Shown here piece by piece: positions 9,126 to 18,017 of a stretch of 64,000 nt of DNA. The notes below the pieces were generated by a model. It saw only the letters and a program-made list of their open reading frames with translations, did no database searches and was not told the DNA's origin. Both the position numbers and the translations under genes were made by a program. The DNA comes from Devosia beringensis (lineage in GTDB: Bacteria > Pseudomonadota > Alphaproteobacteria > Rhizobiales > Devosiaceae): contig NZ_CP045422.1 of the NCBI RefSeq assembly GCF_014926585.1, positions 2,758,001-2,822,000 of the forward strand, in the 5' to 3' direction. Numbering within the stretch: position 1 is the stretch's first letter; each line of letters starts with the position of its first letter.

Positions 9126-9566
9126 TCAGTCGTCCAGCAGGGCGAAGCGGTGCGTGGCATATTCGTCGGTGAGGGTCTCAAAGCCCAGGCGTGCGTAGAA
9201 GGGGAAAGCCAGTTCGGGCACGTTGCTGTTGAGATAGTCGAAATAGGTCGCCGCATCGCGCTGGATGGCCGCGATCAGCAACTGGCCAACGCCATGCAGG
9301 CGGGCACTTTCGGCCACGTATAGGTAGCGCACGCGTCCGGCCCGCGGATTGGGATCATAGGGGTCGACATTGCGTCCGCAGGTCCCCACCAGCCTGTCGC
9401 CGTCCCAGGCACCCAGCATGATCTCGCCGCGGCGGGCAAAGACATTGGCGCCGCTATGCCAGTTCTCGGCAAAAAAGCGCAGCATGTTGTGGCCCCCCGC
9501 CTGGCTTTCTGCCAGCAGCGGCGCAAAGCCAGGGGTCTCGGGCGTAACCGGCGCGAGTGTGATCAC
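9126..9566 (-). CDS. GNAT-family N-acetyltransferase
   Basis: A 146-residue protein with the GNAT fold: N-terminal strand/helix, a central strand ending in V-R-Y-L-Y-V, the acetyl-CoA loop (A-R-L-H-G-V-G-Q-L-L) and a C-terminal F-Y-A-R-L-G-F-E-T-L motif typical of the family. The substrate cannot be predicted. It starts with GTG (9566) three bases after the ychF stop, so it is probably co-transcribed with ychF. The ribosome site is poor (AAGG directly before GTG), and a downstream start cannot be excluded. Confidence 0.8.
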   Translation of the reverse strand: MITLAPVTPETPGFAPLLAESQAGGHNMLRFFAENWHSGANVFARRGEIMLGAWDGDRLVGTCGRNVDPYDPNPRAGRVRYLYVAESARLHGVGQLLIAAIQRDAATYFDYLNSNVPELAFPFYARLGFETLTDEYATHRFALLDD

Positions 9567-9568
9567 CC

Positions 9569-10666
9569 TTAGGTATTGAACTTGAAGAGCATGACGTCGC
9601 CATCCTTGACGACATATTCCTTGCCTTCGTCGCGCGCCTTGCCGGCTTCCTTGGCAGCCACTTCGCCGCCCAGGGCCACGAAATCCTCATAGGCGATGGT
9701 CTGGGCGCGGATGAAACCGCGTTCGAAATCGGAATGGATGACGCCGGCAGCGGCCGGGGCCTTGTCGCCCTTGTGGATGGTCCAGGCGCGGCTTTCCTTG
9801 GGACCGACGGTGAAATAGGTCTGCAGGCCGAGCAGGGCGTAAGCCTCGCGGATCAGCCGGTTGAGGCCGGCTTCGTGCAGGCCCAGCGATTCGAGATATT
9901 CATTGCCTTCGGCATCAGGGAGCTGGGCGAGCTGGGATTCGATTTCGGCCGAGATCACCACCACGCCGGCATCGTGCGCCTTGGCATAGTCTTCCACGAG
10001 CTTGCTCATGGCATTGCCGGTGGCGGCCGAGCCTTCGTCGACATTGCAGACATAGAGCGCCGGCTTGGAGGTCAGCAGCTGCAGCTCCTGGAAGGATTTC
10101 TCTTCCTCGGCGTCGCGCTTGACGAAACGGGCGGACTTGCCTTCACGCAGCAGGACCAGTGACCGGTCGATCAGCTCGAGCGTGAGCTTGGCGTCCTTGT
10201 CGTTCTGCTTGGCTTTCTTCTCGACGCCGTTACGGCGCTTTTCGAGGCTTTCCAGATCGGCCAGCATCAGCTCGGTCTCGACCACTTCGGCGTCGGCCAG
10301 CGGATCGACCTTGTTGGCGACGTGGATGACATTGCCGTCCTCAAAGCAGCGCAGCACATAGGCGATGGCGTCGCATTCGCGGATATTGGCGAGGAACTGG
10401 TTGCCGAGGCCTTCGCCCTGGCTGGCGCCCTTGACGAGGCCGGCGATGTCGACAAAGCTCATACGGGCGGGCTGGACATTGATCGACTTGCCGATGACGG
10501 CCAGCCGGTCGAGCCGCGCATCGGGCACCGAGACCTCGCCGACATTGGGTTCAATCGTGCAAAACGGAAAGTTGGCTGCCTGGGCGGCAGCCGTGCGGGT
10601 CAGCGCGTTGAAGAGGGTCGACTTGCCGACATTGGGCAGGCCGACGATGCCCATCTTGAAACCCAT
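9569..10666 (-). CDS. ychF: Redox-regulated ATPase YchF (Obg family)
   Basis: A 365-residue cytoplasmic P-loop NTPase. It has G1 motif G-L-P-N-V-G-K-S-T, the G3 region D-I-A-G-L-V-K-G-A and, in place of the GTPase NKxD, the YchF variant N-V-D-E that gives ATP preference. The C-terminal TGS domain ends [13 protein letters not shown]. YchF binds ribosomes and is linked to stress responses. GGAG precedes the ATG. In many Rhizobiales it follows pth directly; here a sugar dehydrogenase gene on the other strand separates the two. Confidence 0.97.
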   Translation of the reverse strand: MGFKMGIVGLPNVGKSTLFNALTRTAAAQAANFPFCTIEPNVGEVSVPDARLDRLAVIGKSINVQPARMSFVDIAGLVKGASQGEGLGNQFLANIRECDAIAYVLRCFEDGNVIHVANKVDPLADAEVVETELMLADLESLEKRRNGVEKKAKQNDKDAKLTLELIDRSLVLLREGKSARFVKRDAEEEKSFQELQLLTSKPALYVCNVDEGSAATGNAMSKLVEDYAKAHDAGVVVISAEIESQLAQLPDAEGNEYLESLGLHEAGLNRLIREAYALLGLQTYFTVGPKESRAWTIHKGDKAPAAAGVIHSDFERGFIRAQTIAYEDFVALGGEVAAKEAGKARDEGKEYVVKDGDVMLFKFNT

Positions 10667-10816
10667 GGGGAATGCTCCGGAATTTGTTAGCCTTCACTTG
10701 GTTCGGATGGGAAGAGAAGTCAATGCATCGCGCGGCAAAGCCAGCTTGTCGCGGGCGCCATTGCAGCCTATTACCGCTACCATTCCAGTTCTCATCACCA
10801 TCGCCGGAGGCGTCTC

Positions 10817-12121
10817 GTGACCCTTTTCTTCTCCCTGGTCATTCTGGCCGTCCTGATCGCTGCCGCTGCCTGGTGGTATTATCGCGGCCGGCATATGGGC
10901 TCGTTCGCCCAGGCCGTGGGCATGGCCCCGGCCATTCCCGAGGCCAAGCCGCAGGGCGCCATCCCGATGCTCAAAATGCCGACCGCCAAGGGCTGGGAGT
11001 CAGGCGAGAAGCCCGACGTCGCCACCGGCCTCAAGGTGACGCCGTTTGCGCTCAACCTCAAGCATCCGCGCTGGGCCTATGTGCTGCCCAATGGCGACGT
11101 GCTGGTCGCTGAATCGGCCGGCATTCCCGGTACGCCAAAGAATGTGCGCGACTATGCGATGAACCGTGTCATGGCCCGAGCCGGCGCGACCCGTCCGAGC
11201 GCCAACCAGATCACGCTGCTGCGCGATGCCGATGGCGATGGCGTGCCGGAACTGCGCGAAGTGTTCATGACCGGGCTCAACCAGCCCTTCGGCATGGCCC
11301 TGGTGGGCGACCAGCTCTATATCGGCAATACCGACAGCGTCGTGGCCTTCCCCTATGAGACGGGCCAGACCAAGATCACCGCAGCGGGCCGCACGCTGAT
11401 GACGATGAAGCCCGGCGGGCACTGGACGCGCAATCTCATTGCCAGCGCTGATGGCTCCAAGCTCTACGTGGCGGTCGGCTCCAACAGCAATATTGCCGAG
11501 AACGGCCTGGCCGAAGAGGCTGGCCGCGCCTGTATTTATGAACTCGACTTGGTGACCGAAAAGTCGCGCGAATTTGCCGGCGGCCTGCGCAATCCGGTCG
11601 GCATGGCCTGGGAGCCGGTAAATGGCATGCTGTGGACGGTGGTCAATGAACGCGACGGGCTGGGCGACGAGACACCGCCTGACTACCTGACCTCGGTCAA
11701 GGATGGCGGCTTTTACGGCTGGCCGTTCAGCTATTGGGGCCAGACGGTGGATGACCGGGTGCCGCAGGATGCGGCCATGGTCGCCAAGGCCTCGGCCCCC
11801 GATTACGCCCTGGGTGGCCACACGGCCTCGTTGGGTCTGTGCTGGCTGCCCGAGAATACGCTGCCCGGAATGCCGGCCGGCATGGTGATCGGCCAGCATG
11901 GCTCGTGGAACCGCTCCAAGCTCAGCGGATACAAGGTGATCCTGGTTCCGTTTGCCCATGGCAAGCCGCAGGGCACGCCGATCGATATCCTGACCGGCTT
12001 TCTGGCCGATGACGAAAAGGTCTCGCATGGCCGCCCGGTGGGCGTGGCGGTGGCCAAGGATGGCGCGCTGCTGGCGGTCGACGATGTCGGCGATGCAGTC
12101 TGGCGCGTCACCGCCGCCTGA
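10817..12121 (+). CDS. PQQ-dependent sugar dehydrogenase family protein (sorbosone dehydrogenase-like), membrane-anchored
   Basis: A 434-residue protein of the soluble glucose/sorbosone dehydrogenase beta-propeller family. Visible: an N-terminal hydrophobic anchor (res. 3-20, followed by Y-Y-R-G-R), repeated propeller blade motifs such as L-N-Q-P-F-G-M-A-L and L-R-N-P-V-G-M-A-W, the segment [10 protein letters not shown], and Q-H-G-S-W-N-R-S, which is conserved in this family near the cofactor site. It would oxidise an aldose or related sugar in the periplasm with PQQ; the true substrate is unknown. The start is GTG, preceded by GGAGG. It lies opposite to and inside an otherwise minus-strand housekeeping cluster. 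Confidence 0.87.
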   Translation: MTLFFSLVILAVLIAAAAWWYYRGRHMGSFAQAVGMAPAIPEAKPQGAIPMLKMPTAKGWESGEKPDVATGLKVTPFALNLKHPRWAYVLPNGDVLVAESAGIPGTPKNVRDYAMNRVMARAGATRPSANQITLLRDADGDGVPELREVFMTGLNQPFGMALVGDQLYIGNTDSVVAFPYETGQTKITAAGRTLMTMKPGGHWTRNLIASADGSKLYVAVGSNSNIAENGLAEEAGRACIYELDLVTEKSREFAGGLRNPVGMAWEPVNGMLWTVVNERDGLGDETPPDYLTSVKDGGFYGWPFSYWGQTVDDRVPQDAAMVAKASAPDYALGGHTASLGLCWLPENTLPGMPAGMVIGQHGSWNRSKLSGYKVILVPFAHGKPQGTPIDILTGFLADDEKVSHGRPVGVAVAKDGALLAVDDVGDAVWRVTAA

Positions 12122-12178
12122 TCATCGAGCAGCTCTATCTCTGGCGGCGCGTCAACTCCGGTTGGCGCGCCGTTTGCG

Positions 12179-12904
12179 TCAGTCGCCCTTGAACAGCTTC
12201 TTGAGCATGTCGGCCATGGGCCCGCTGGTCGGCACTGCGGCCTGCGGTTTGGCGGGACGCGCCTGTCGTATGTGGCTCTGGCCGGCGGCCGGGGCCTTCG
12301 CCACGCCGCTGGTGGTTGGCTTGGCTGTTGGTTCGGTTTCCGGCTTGAGTGCCAGGGCCAGCTTGTTCATGAAGCCGCTGTCGTCGTCCTTGAGCAGCAG
12401 GCCGATATGCTTGCCGATGGCGTCGAGCAGCGGTTCGAGCCAGATCTGGTCGGCCTTGGCAAAATCACCCAGAACGTGGTGGGTGACGTTTTCCTTGCCG
12501 GGATGGCCAATGCCCAGGCGCACGCGCTTGTAGTTCAGGCCGATCTGGGGGTCGATGGAGCGCAGGCCATTGTGGCCGCCATTGCCGCCGCCGACCTTGA
12601 CGCGCACCTTGCCGGGCGCCAGGTCGAGCTCGTCATAGAGCACGATGATGTCGGCCGGGGCGATCTTGTAGAACTTGGCGACCTGCTGCACGCTGTCGCC
12701 GGAGCGGTTCATGAAGGTCTGCGGCTTGAGCAGGATGACCTTTTCGCCGTCGATGGTGCCTTCGGCCAGACTGCCGAAATGCTTGGAGCGAAAGCCGGCA
12801 ATGCCGTGCTGGCGGGCAATGGCGTCGAGCGCCATGAAGCCGATATTGTGGCGGTTGCCCTGATACTGGCTGCCCGGATTGCCCAGGCCGACAAGCAGCT
12901 TCAT
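12179..12904 (-). CDS. pth: Peptidyl-tRNA hydrolase
   Basis: Pth releases tRNA from prematurely dropped peptidyl-tRNA. The 241-residue protein shows the family motifs G-L-G-N-P-G near the N-terminus, R-H-N-I-G-F with the catalytic His, F-M-N-R-S-G, and G-G-G-N-G-G-H-N-G-L-R-S. The core ends near residue 190; the remaining 45 or so residues form an Ala/Pro/Lys-rich tail (E. coli Pth has 194 residues). GGAG precedes the ATG. It follows rplY, as in other alphaproteobacteria. Confidence 0.97.
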   Translation of the reverse strand: MKLLVGLGNPGSQYQGNRHNIGFMALDAIARQHGIAGFRSKHFGSLAEGTIDGEKVILLKPQTFMNRSGDSVQQVAKFYKIAPADIIVLYDELDLAPGKVRVKVGGGNGGHNGLRSIDPQIGLNYKRVRLGIGHPGKENVTHHVLGDFAKADQIWLEPLLDAIGKHIGLLLKDDDSGFMNKLALALKPETEPTAKPTTSGVAKAPAAGQSHIRQARPAKPQAAVPTSGPMADMLKKLFKGD

Positions 12905-12924
12905 TGCTCACTCCGGAAACGAAA

Positions 12925-12946
12925 GAGGCGACCCGAAGGCCGCCTC
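12925..12946 (-). terminator. Hairpin terminator between rplY and pth
   Basis: Arms GAGGCGGCC / GGTCGCCTC (minus-strand reading, one mismatch) enclose a TTCG-type loop and are followed by TTTCGTTT on the minus strand. It lies in the 70-base gap after rplY and may only attenuate transcription into pth. Confidence 0.6.
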
Positions 12947-12974
12947 GAACTGATGCAACAGGCGGTCAGGTCGA

Positions 12975-13607
12975 TTACTCGGCCTTGGGTGCGGCTGCTG
13001 CTGGGGTCTCGGCATCGTCTTCTTCGCCGGCCGACTTGAGGGCGGACGGCGCAACGATGGTCGCGATGGTGAAATCGCGGTCGGTAATGGTCGGGGTCAC
13101 GCCCTTGGGCAGGGTCACGGCCGAGATGTGGATCGAATCGCCGATGTCGAAACCGGTCATGTCGACGGTGATCTCTTCGGGGATCGAATCGGCCGGCGCC
13201 GAGACTTCCACGGTGTGGCGCACGATATTGAGCGTGCCGCCGCGCTTGAGACCGGGGCTGGCTTCTTCATTGATGAAGTGCACATGCACCTGAACGGTCA
13301 ACTTGGTGCCCTTGCCCACGCGGAGAAAGTCCACATGCAGCGGGAAGTCCTTGACCGGATCAAGCTGGTAATCGCGCGGGATCACGGTGTGCTTGGTGCC
13401 ATCCACGTCCAGCTCAATGACGTGCGACAGGAAGCCGCCGGCATAGATGAACTTGTAGGCATCCTTGTAGGCGAGGGAGACGGTAACAGGAGCCTTCTTG
13501 TCACCGTAAATAACAGCAGGAACGAGTCCCTGACGACGCAGTTCGCGAGCGGCCCCCTTGCCAACTCCGTCACGCGCCTGTGCCTTGAGCACTTTAGCTT
13601 CAGCCAT
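12975..13607 (-). CDS. rplY: 50S ribosomal protein L25 / general stress protein Ctc
   Basis: A 210-residue protein of the long L25 (Ctc) type. The N-terminal 5S-rRNA-binding domain has the conserved R-R-Q-G-x-V-P-A-V-I-Y-G near residue 25 and P-L-H-V-D-F in the second half of the domain. The C-terminal Ctc beta domain starts near residue 100, and a short Ala/Glu-rich tail follows. The start at 13607 gives the usual M-A-E-x-K-V-L beginning; the 11 extra codons upstream lack support. It stabilises the central protuberance of the large ribosomal subunit. Confidence 0.96.
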   Translation of the reverse strand: MAEAKVLKAQARDGVGKGAARELRRQGLVPAVIYGDKKAPVTVSLAYKDAYKFIYAGGFLSHVIELDVDGTKHTVIPRDYQLDPVKDFPLHVDFLRVGKGTKLTVQVHVHFINEEASPGLKRGGTLNIVRHTVEVSAPADSIPEEITVDMTGFDIGDSIHISAVTLPKGVTPTITDRDFTIATIVAPSALKSAGEEDDAETPAAAAPKAE

Positions 13608-13732
13608 GGAAATATCCACTCTGGTTGGTGTATGCGTCACTACAACAGCATACGCGCCCGTCCTCCAGGGGTGACGAGCGCTTCATGGCGCGGGCTATAG
13701 CTCAAAGGGGCTGGACGAGCAAGCGGGAAGGG

Positions 13733-14974
13733 TCAATCGGCCAGCAAAGCGGCGCGTTGCGCCAGCAGATAATGTCGCACAGCATCGTCGGTGGCCAGGC
13801 CAATGGCCAGGGTCAGCGCCGCATGGGCGTCTGCATGCCGGCCGGCCCGCGCTGCCAGATGGCCACGTGCCGCCCAATAGGGCTGATAGTCGGCCAGGCG
13901 CCGGTCATCGGAAAGCCCGTCCAGAATGACCAGAGCCGCTTCGGGCCCATCCAGCTCAGCCAGGGCCACGGCGCGGTTGAGGGTGACCACCGGCGATCCG
14001 GTCAGGGTTTCGAGGTGGGTATAGAGGGCCACGATAACGGGCCAGGTCTGGGCGCCAAGCCGGCGGCGCGCCACATGGGCAGACTGGATCGCCGCCTCGA
14101 TCTGATAGCGGCCGCTGGGTCCGCAGGCATTGGCTTCGTCCAGCAGGACCTCGGCCAGGTCGATCTGCCAATCGTCCCAGAGGGCAATATCCTGCTGCTC
14201 GAGCGGTACGTAGAAGCCGGTGCTGTCGCGGCGGGCCCTGCGCCGCGCTTCGGCATAGAGCATCAAGGCCAGCATGCCCTTGGCCTCAGGCTCGTCCGGC
14301 AGCAGGGAAACCACCAGGCGTCCCAGCCAGATGGCTTCATCGGCCAGCGGCGCGCCTGTGCCGTCGATCTCGGCCCATCCCTTGGTATAGGCCGCATAGA
14401 TGGCTTCTAGCACGGCGTCCAGCCGATCCGGCAGATCGACACGCTCGGGAATGGCAAAGGCGATGCAGGCCTCCTTGAGGCGCGTCTTGGCCCGCACCAG
14501 GCGCTGGCCCATGGTGGCCGGGGAGATCAGGAAGGCCGCAGCAATGTCCTGCGCCGTCAGGCCCAGAATGGTCTGCAGGATCAGCGGCGCACGCATGCCG
14601 CGCTCCACCTGCGGATGGGCGCAGGCAAACATCAGGGCCAGACGCCGGTCGGGAATGTCGTCATGTTGATGGGCAGCATCATCGAGTTCATCGGCCATGA
14701 GCTGTAAATGCGCCTTTCCCGCCGCTTGCGTTTGGCGTCGCCGCGCCGCGTCGGTCAGGCGCCGGCGGGCGACAGTCAGCAACCAGGCGTTGGGGACGTC
14801 CGGCACGCCATTGATTGACCAGGTCTGCAACGCGCTGGCGAAGGCATCCGCCAGCGCGTCTTCGGCGCCGGCCACATCGCGGGTGCGGGCGGCGAGATAG
14901 GCGACAAGGCGGCCGTAGCTGTCGCGGGCGACCCGCTCAGCAGTCCGGCGCGCCGTGTCGCCTGATGCCGTCAC
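13733..14974 (-). CDS. ECF42-type RNA polymerase sigma factor with C-terminal TPR-like extension
   Basis: A 413-residue sigma factor with sigma-70 region 2 (about res. 20-85), region 4 (about 110-170, motif G-L-T-A-Q-D-I-A-A-A-F) and a long C-terminal DUF6596/TPR-like extension (about 180-410, with repeated L-N-R-A-V-A-L-A-E helices). This layout, with YCII/DGPF proteins upstream, is the signature of group ECF42. The start is the GTG at 14974, whose GTGA overlaps the stop of the preceding YCII gene, so translation is coupled. In ECF42 systems the extension, not an anti-sigma factor, is thought to control activity. I see no anti-sigma gene here. Confidence 0.9.
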   Translation of the reverse strand: MTASGDTARRTAERVARDSYGRLVAYLAARTRDVAGAEDALADAFASALQTWSINGVPDVPNAWLLTVARRRLTDAARRRQTQAAGKAHLQLMADELDDAAHQHDDIPDRRLALMFACAHPQVERGMRAPLILQTILGLTAQDIAAAFLISPATMGQRLVRAKTRLKEACIAFAIPERVDLPDRLDAVLEAIYAAYTKGWAEIDGTGAPLADEAIWLGRLVVSLLPDEPEAKGMLALMLYAEARRRARRDSTGFYVPLEQQDIALWDDWQIDLAEVLLDEANACGPSGRYQIEAAIQSAHVARRRLGAQTWPVIVALYTHLETLTGSPVVTLNRAVALAELDGPEAALVILDGLSDDRRLADYQPYWAARGHLAARAGRHADAHAALTLAIGLATDDAVRHYLLAQRAALLAD

Positions 14975-15315
14975 GCTGGCGCCATGGCCCAGAGCGGGCG
15001 CACTTCGATCGTGCCATAATGCGCGCTCGGGCAGCGGATCGCCCATTGCACGGCGGTATCGACGTCAGGCACGTCGACCAGCAGATAGCCGGCAAACTGC
15101 TCCTTGGTATCGGCATAGGGCCCGTCGAGAATTTCGACGGCACCAGTGCGGCGGGTGATGGAGCGCCCCTTGCTGGCGTGTTCGAGCCGCAGGCCGGGGG
15201 TGCCGACGCCGGATTTGGCGAGCGCCGCGTTGAAGGCGGCATACTCGGCCCAGAGCGAAGGGGGCGCCTTGGCAAGCGCCTCGTCATCGTGGTGGATCAA
15301 CAGCAGATATTGCAT
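14971..15315 (-). CDS. YCII/DGPF-domain protein (third of three)
   Basis: A 114-residue YCII-related protein, a dimeric ferredoxin-like fold of unknown reaction that is the usual ECF42 partner. It starts M-Q-Y-L-L-L-I-H-H-D-D and carries the DGPF-type motif D-G-P-Y-A-D-T-K-E-Q-F near residue 65, then a C-terminal strand I-E-V-R-P. GGAGAG precedes the ATG at 15315. Its stop codon overlaps the GTG of the sigma gene by four bases. The related copies upstream are not identical, so this is an old duplication. Confidence 0.88.
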   Translation of the reverse strand: MQYLLLIHHDDEALAKAPPSLWAEYAAFNAALAKSGVGTPGLRLEHASKGRSITRRTGAVEILDGPYADTKEQFAGYLLVDVPDVDTAVQWAIRCPSAHYGTIEVRPLWAMAPA

Positions 15316-15326
15316 GGGTGCTCTCC

Positions 15327-15674
15327 TCAGTTCGCCACCACGGGGCGCACTTCGATCGTGCCGGTCTGGGTTGCCGGGCATTTGGTCGCCCAGTCCATCG
15401 CGGCGTCCAGGTCGGGTGCCTCAATGAGGTAGTAGCCGCCAAACTGCTCCTTGGTCTCGGCATAGGGGCCGTTGAGTACTTCGGTCCTGCCGTTGCGGAT
15501 GCGAACGCTGGTGGCGTCCGAGGTGGGCCGCAAACGGCTGCCGGCGATCATCGCCCCAGACTTTACCAGCGCGGCATTATAGGCGGTGTAGGCGGGGCTC
15601 ATGACGGTGGCGTCGGGGGGCGTGGCGGCATTGGAGATCCGCTCGTCGCCATGGATCAACAGCATGAATTGCAT
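15327..15674 (-). CDS. YCII/DGPF-domain protein (second of three)
   Basis: A 115-residue YCII-family protein starting M-Q-F-M-L-L-I-H-G-D-E. The motif reads N-G-P-Y-A-E-T-K-E-Q-F-G-G-Y, with Asn replacing the first Asp of the DGPF pattern. It ends T-I-E-V-R-P. GGAG stands about 9 bases before the ATG. It lies 11 bases upstream of the third copy and 94 bases downstream of the first. The biochemical activity of the family is unproven. Confidence 0.88.
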   Translation of the reverse strand: MQFMLLIHGDERISNAATPPDATVMSPAYTAYNAALVKSGAMIAGSRLRPTSDATSVRIRNGRTEVLNGPYAETKEQFGGYYLIEAPDLDAAMDWATKCPATQTGTIEVRPVVAN

Positions 15675-15768
15675 CTGAAAGGCTCCGTTATTGCACCGGG
15701 GCACAGTCGCTCCGATGCGACAATGTCGGCGCGCGGGCGGCGCATTCTACATTTCTAGCAAGATTTCT

Positions 15769-16128
15769 TCAGTCGGGCCCATAGCCGGGATGAAAGGGCC
15801 GGATTTCGACGGGGCCCCAGGTGGCTGCTGGGCATAAAGCCGCCAGTTGCACGGCGCGCTCCATATCCGGCGCCTCGATCATGAAGTAGCCACCGAACTG
15901 CTCGCGCGTTTCGGCGTAGGGGCCGTCGGTCACCTTGAGCTCGCCGTTATAATTGGTGATGGTCCGGGCATCCCAGGTGGGGGCCAGGGCGGCCGTGCCG
16001 ACAAAGGCACCAGCCTTTTCCAGCGTGCCCTGATAGGCCGCCATCAACTGCATGGCGCCGGCCATTTCATCGGGTGAAAATGAGGCTCCGACCTTCTCGT
16101 CGGCCATCAGCATGAGCATGAACTTCAT
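15769..16128 (-). CDS. YCII/DGPF-domain protein (first of three)
   Basis: A 119-residue YCII-family protein starting M-K-F-M-L-M-L-M-A-D-E, with the motif D-G-P-Y-A-E-T-R-E-Q-F-G-G-Y near residue 70 and C-terminal V-E-I-R-P. It is the first gene of the four-gene ECF42 operon, just downstream of a candidate ECF42 promoter. GGAG precedes the ATG. The three copies resemble each other in length and motif order, which suggests they may form mixed oligomers. Confidence 0.9.
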   Translation of the reverse strand: MKFMLMLMADEKVGASFSPDEMAGAMQLMAAYQGTLEKAGAFVGTAALAPTWDARTITNYNGELKVTDGPYAETREQFGGYFMIEAPDMERAVQLAALCPAATWGPVEIRPFHPGYGPD

Positions 16129-16170
16129 CGCAGTCTCCTCGGTGCAGGCAGCATAGCCCGTCAGGGCAAT

Positions 16171-16197
16171 GTCGCGCGAGGAAGCCCGATTTCGACC
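16171..16197 (-). promoter_or_regulatory. Candidate ECF42-dependent promoter of the YCII-sigma operon
   Basis: On the minus strand GGTCGA (16197-16192) and CGAC (16174-16171) are separated by 17 bases and lie about 43 bases before the first YCII start. ECF42 promoters described elsewhere use a TGTCGA-like -35 and a CGA/TC-like -10, so this is a reasonable autoregulatory promoter. It was identified by eye only. Confidence 0.45.
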
Positions 16198-16209
16198 GGC
16201 AGGGCAGGT

Positions 16210-17142
16210 TTAGTCGAAAAGGCTCGACACGCTCTGTTCGCTGGCGGTGCGGGCAATGGCCTCGCCGATCAGCGGGGCGATGGCCAGGCGGCGGATATTG
16301 CCGGCGGCGCGGTGGGCATCGGTTTCCTCGATCGAGTCGGTTACCACCAGTTCCTTGAGCTTGGAGGTGCCGATGCGCTGCGCGGCGCCTTCGGAGAGCA
16401 CGCCATGGGTGATGTAGGCGGAAACCTGCTTGGCGCCTGCCTTGAGCAGGGCCTCGGCGGCATTGACCAGGGTGCCGCCGCTATCGACGATATCGTCGAT
16501 CAGGATGCAGGACTGGCCGGAGACGTCGCCGATGATGTTCATGACTTCGGAGACGCCGGCCTTGGGGCGGCGCTTGTCGACGATGGCCAGGTCAGTGCCG
16601 AGGCGCTGCGCCACGGCGCGGGCGCGTGCCACGCCGCCGACATCGGGCGAAACGATCATGGTATTTTCGAGCTTGTAGTTGTCCAGGATATCCCGCGTGA
16701 TGATCGGCGCGGCATAGAGATTGTCGGTCGGGATATCGAAGAAGCCCTGGATCTGGGCGGCATGCAGATCAAGCGTGATGACGCGGTGGACGCCGGCCTC
16801 GGTGATCAGGTTGGAGACGAGCTTGGCCGAGATGGGCGTGCGCCCGGTGGCGCGACGGTCCTGCCGCGCATAGCCGAAATAGGGCAGGACGGCGGTGATG
16901 CGCCGGGCCGAGGAACGTCGCAGCGCGTCCGTCAGGATCAGCAGTTCCATCAGGTTGTCATTAGCCGGAAAGCTGGTCGACTGCAGGATGAAGACGTCCT
17001 CGCCGCGGACATTTTCATGAATCTCGACAAAGACTTCCTTGTCGGCGAAGCGCTTGACCGTACAGTCGGTGAGGGGGAGCTCGAGATAGCTGGCGATAGC
17101 CTGGGCGAGGGCCCGGTTGGAGTTGCCGGTCACCAGCTTCAT
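16210..17142 (-). CDS. prs: Ribose-phosphate pyrophosphokinase (PRPP synthetase)
   Basis: A 310-residue class I PRPP synthetase, which makes PRPP from ribose 5-phosphate and ATP for nucleotide, His and Trp synthesis. It has the flexible-loop region [10 protein letters not shown] near residue 35, the R-Q-D-R-R region near 100, the metal-binding [11 protein letters not shown] and the PRPP motif D-D-I-V-D-S-G-G-T. The ATG at 17142 is preceded by AGGA. In related genomes rplY follows directly; here 2.5 kb of ECF42 genes lies between them. Confidence 0.98.
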   Translation of the reverse strand: MKLVTGNSNRALAQAIASYLELPLTDCTVKRFADKEVFVEIHENVRGEDVFILQSTSFPANDNLMELLILTDALRRSSARRITAVLPYFGYARQDRRATGRTPISAKLVSNLITEAGVHRVITLDLHAAQIQGFFDIPTDNLYAAPIITRDILDNYKLENTMIVSPDVGGVARARAVAQRLGTDLAIVDKRRPKAGVSEVMNIIGDVSGQSCILIDDIVDSGGTLVNAAEALLKAGAKQVSAYITHGVLSEGAAQRIGTSKLKELVVTDSIEETDAHRAAGNIRRLAIAPLIGEAIARTASEQSVSSLFD

Positions 17143-17255
17143 GGGGCGCGATCCTGTCTCAACCGGCCGCGCGGAGCGAGGCCTTCCAGTTTCGCCGCAG
17201 CTTTAGCGAGTCCCTCCCGGACTCGCAACGCCGCAATTGGCCGATAGGTAAAGAA

Positions 17256-18017
17256 TTACGTGAGACCGATGACCGCCACCTGCCGCCCGGTCTTGATGTC
17301 GTGGTGAGTCGCGTAGCGATGGGAGAAATAGCGCTCGGGATGGGCATAGGTGCAGGCGCCGACACGATCAATGGCGCCAATGCCGGCGGCGGTCAGGCAG
17401 TCGGCGACAAATCCCGGCAGGTCAAAGTGCTCGACCCCGCCGGCGGGAATGCTGATGCGGTTGCCCGCCTGCGGATGGGCGGCAAGCAGGTCGGCGGCAA
17501 ATTGCGGGCCGACTTCATAGTTCGGCCCCGAAATTGTCGGGCCGATGGCCGCGACGATGCGGTCGGTCCGGGCGCCGAGGGCCAGCATGGCGGCAATGGT
17601 ATTGCCGATGATGCCGTCAACCGCGCCGCGCCAGCCGGCATGGGCGGCGCCGATGATTCCGGCCTCGAGGTCGGCAAACAGGATCGGGGTGCAGTCGGCG
17701 GTCAGAATGCCGAGCAGAAGCCCAGTCCGGTTGGTAACCATGCCGTCGGCCTCGATCACCGCATCTGCGGGCAAGCGCCCGGTCACGACATGGACGGTGG
17801 CCGAATGGGTCTGCTTCAGAATGACGAGGTCGGCGGGGTCATAACCAAGCGCGGTAGCGACGCCGGCGCGGTTGGCCGCGACCGGGGCGGTGTCGTCGCC
17901 GGTGGTGAAGGACATATTGTTGCGGGCATAGACCCCGGCCGAGCTGCCGCCATGCCGGCCGAAAAACCCGTGTCGCAATCTGGTCAGCGCGGGGCTGGTT
18001 TCATAAAGGGTCGACAT
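17256..18017 (-). CDS. pgeF: Peptidoglycan editing factor PgeF / multicopper-polyphenol-oxidase-like YfiH family
   Basis: A 253-residue YfiH-family (DUF152) protein. Members are variously reported as laccase-like, purine nucleoside phosphorylases or peptidoglycan editing factors. The zinc/copper-site residues are present: His in K-Q-T-H-S-A-x-V, Cys in T-A-D-C-T-P-I-L and His in A-A-H-A-G-W-R-G. The ATG overlaps the stop of the upstream methyltransferase gene by one base (TGATG), so the two are coupled. Which activity matters in this organism cannot be told from sequence. Confidence 0.92.
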   Translation of the reverse strand: MSTLYETSPALTRLRHGFFGRHGGSSAGVYARNNMSFTTGDDTAPVAANRAGVATALGYDPADLVILKQTHSATVHVVTGRLPADAVIEADGMVTNRTGLLLGILTADCTPILFADLEAGIIGAAHAGWRGAVDGIIGNTIAAMLALGARTDRIVAAIGPTISGPNYEVGPQFAADLLAAHPQAGNRISIPAGGVEHFDLPGFVADCLTAAGIGAIDRVGACTYAHPERYFSHRYATHHDIKTGRQVAVIGLT

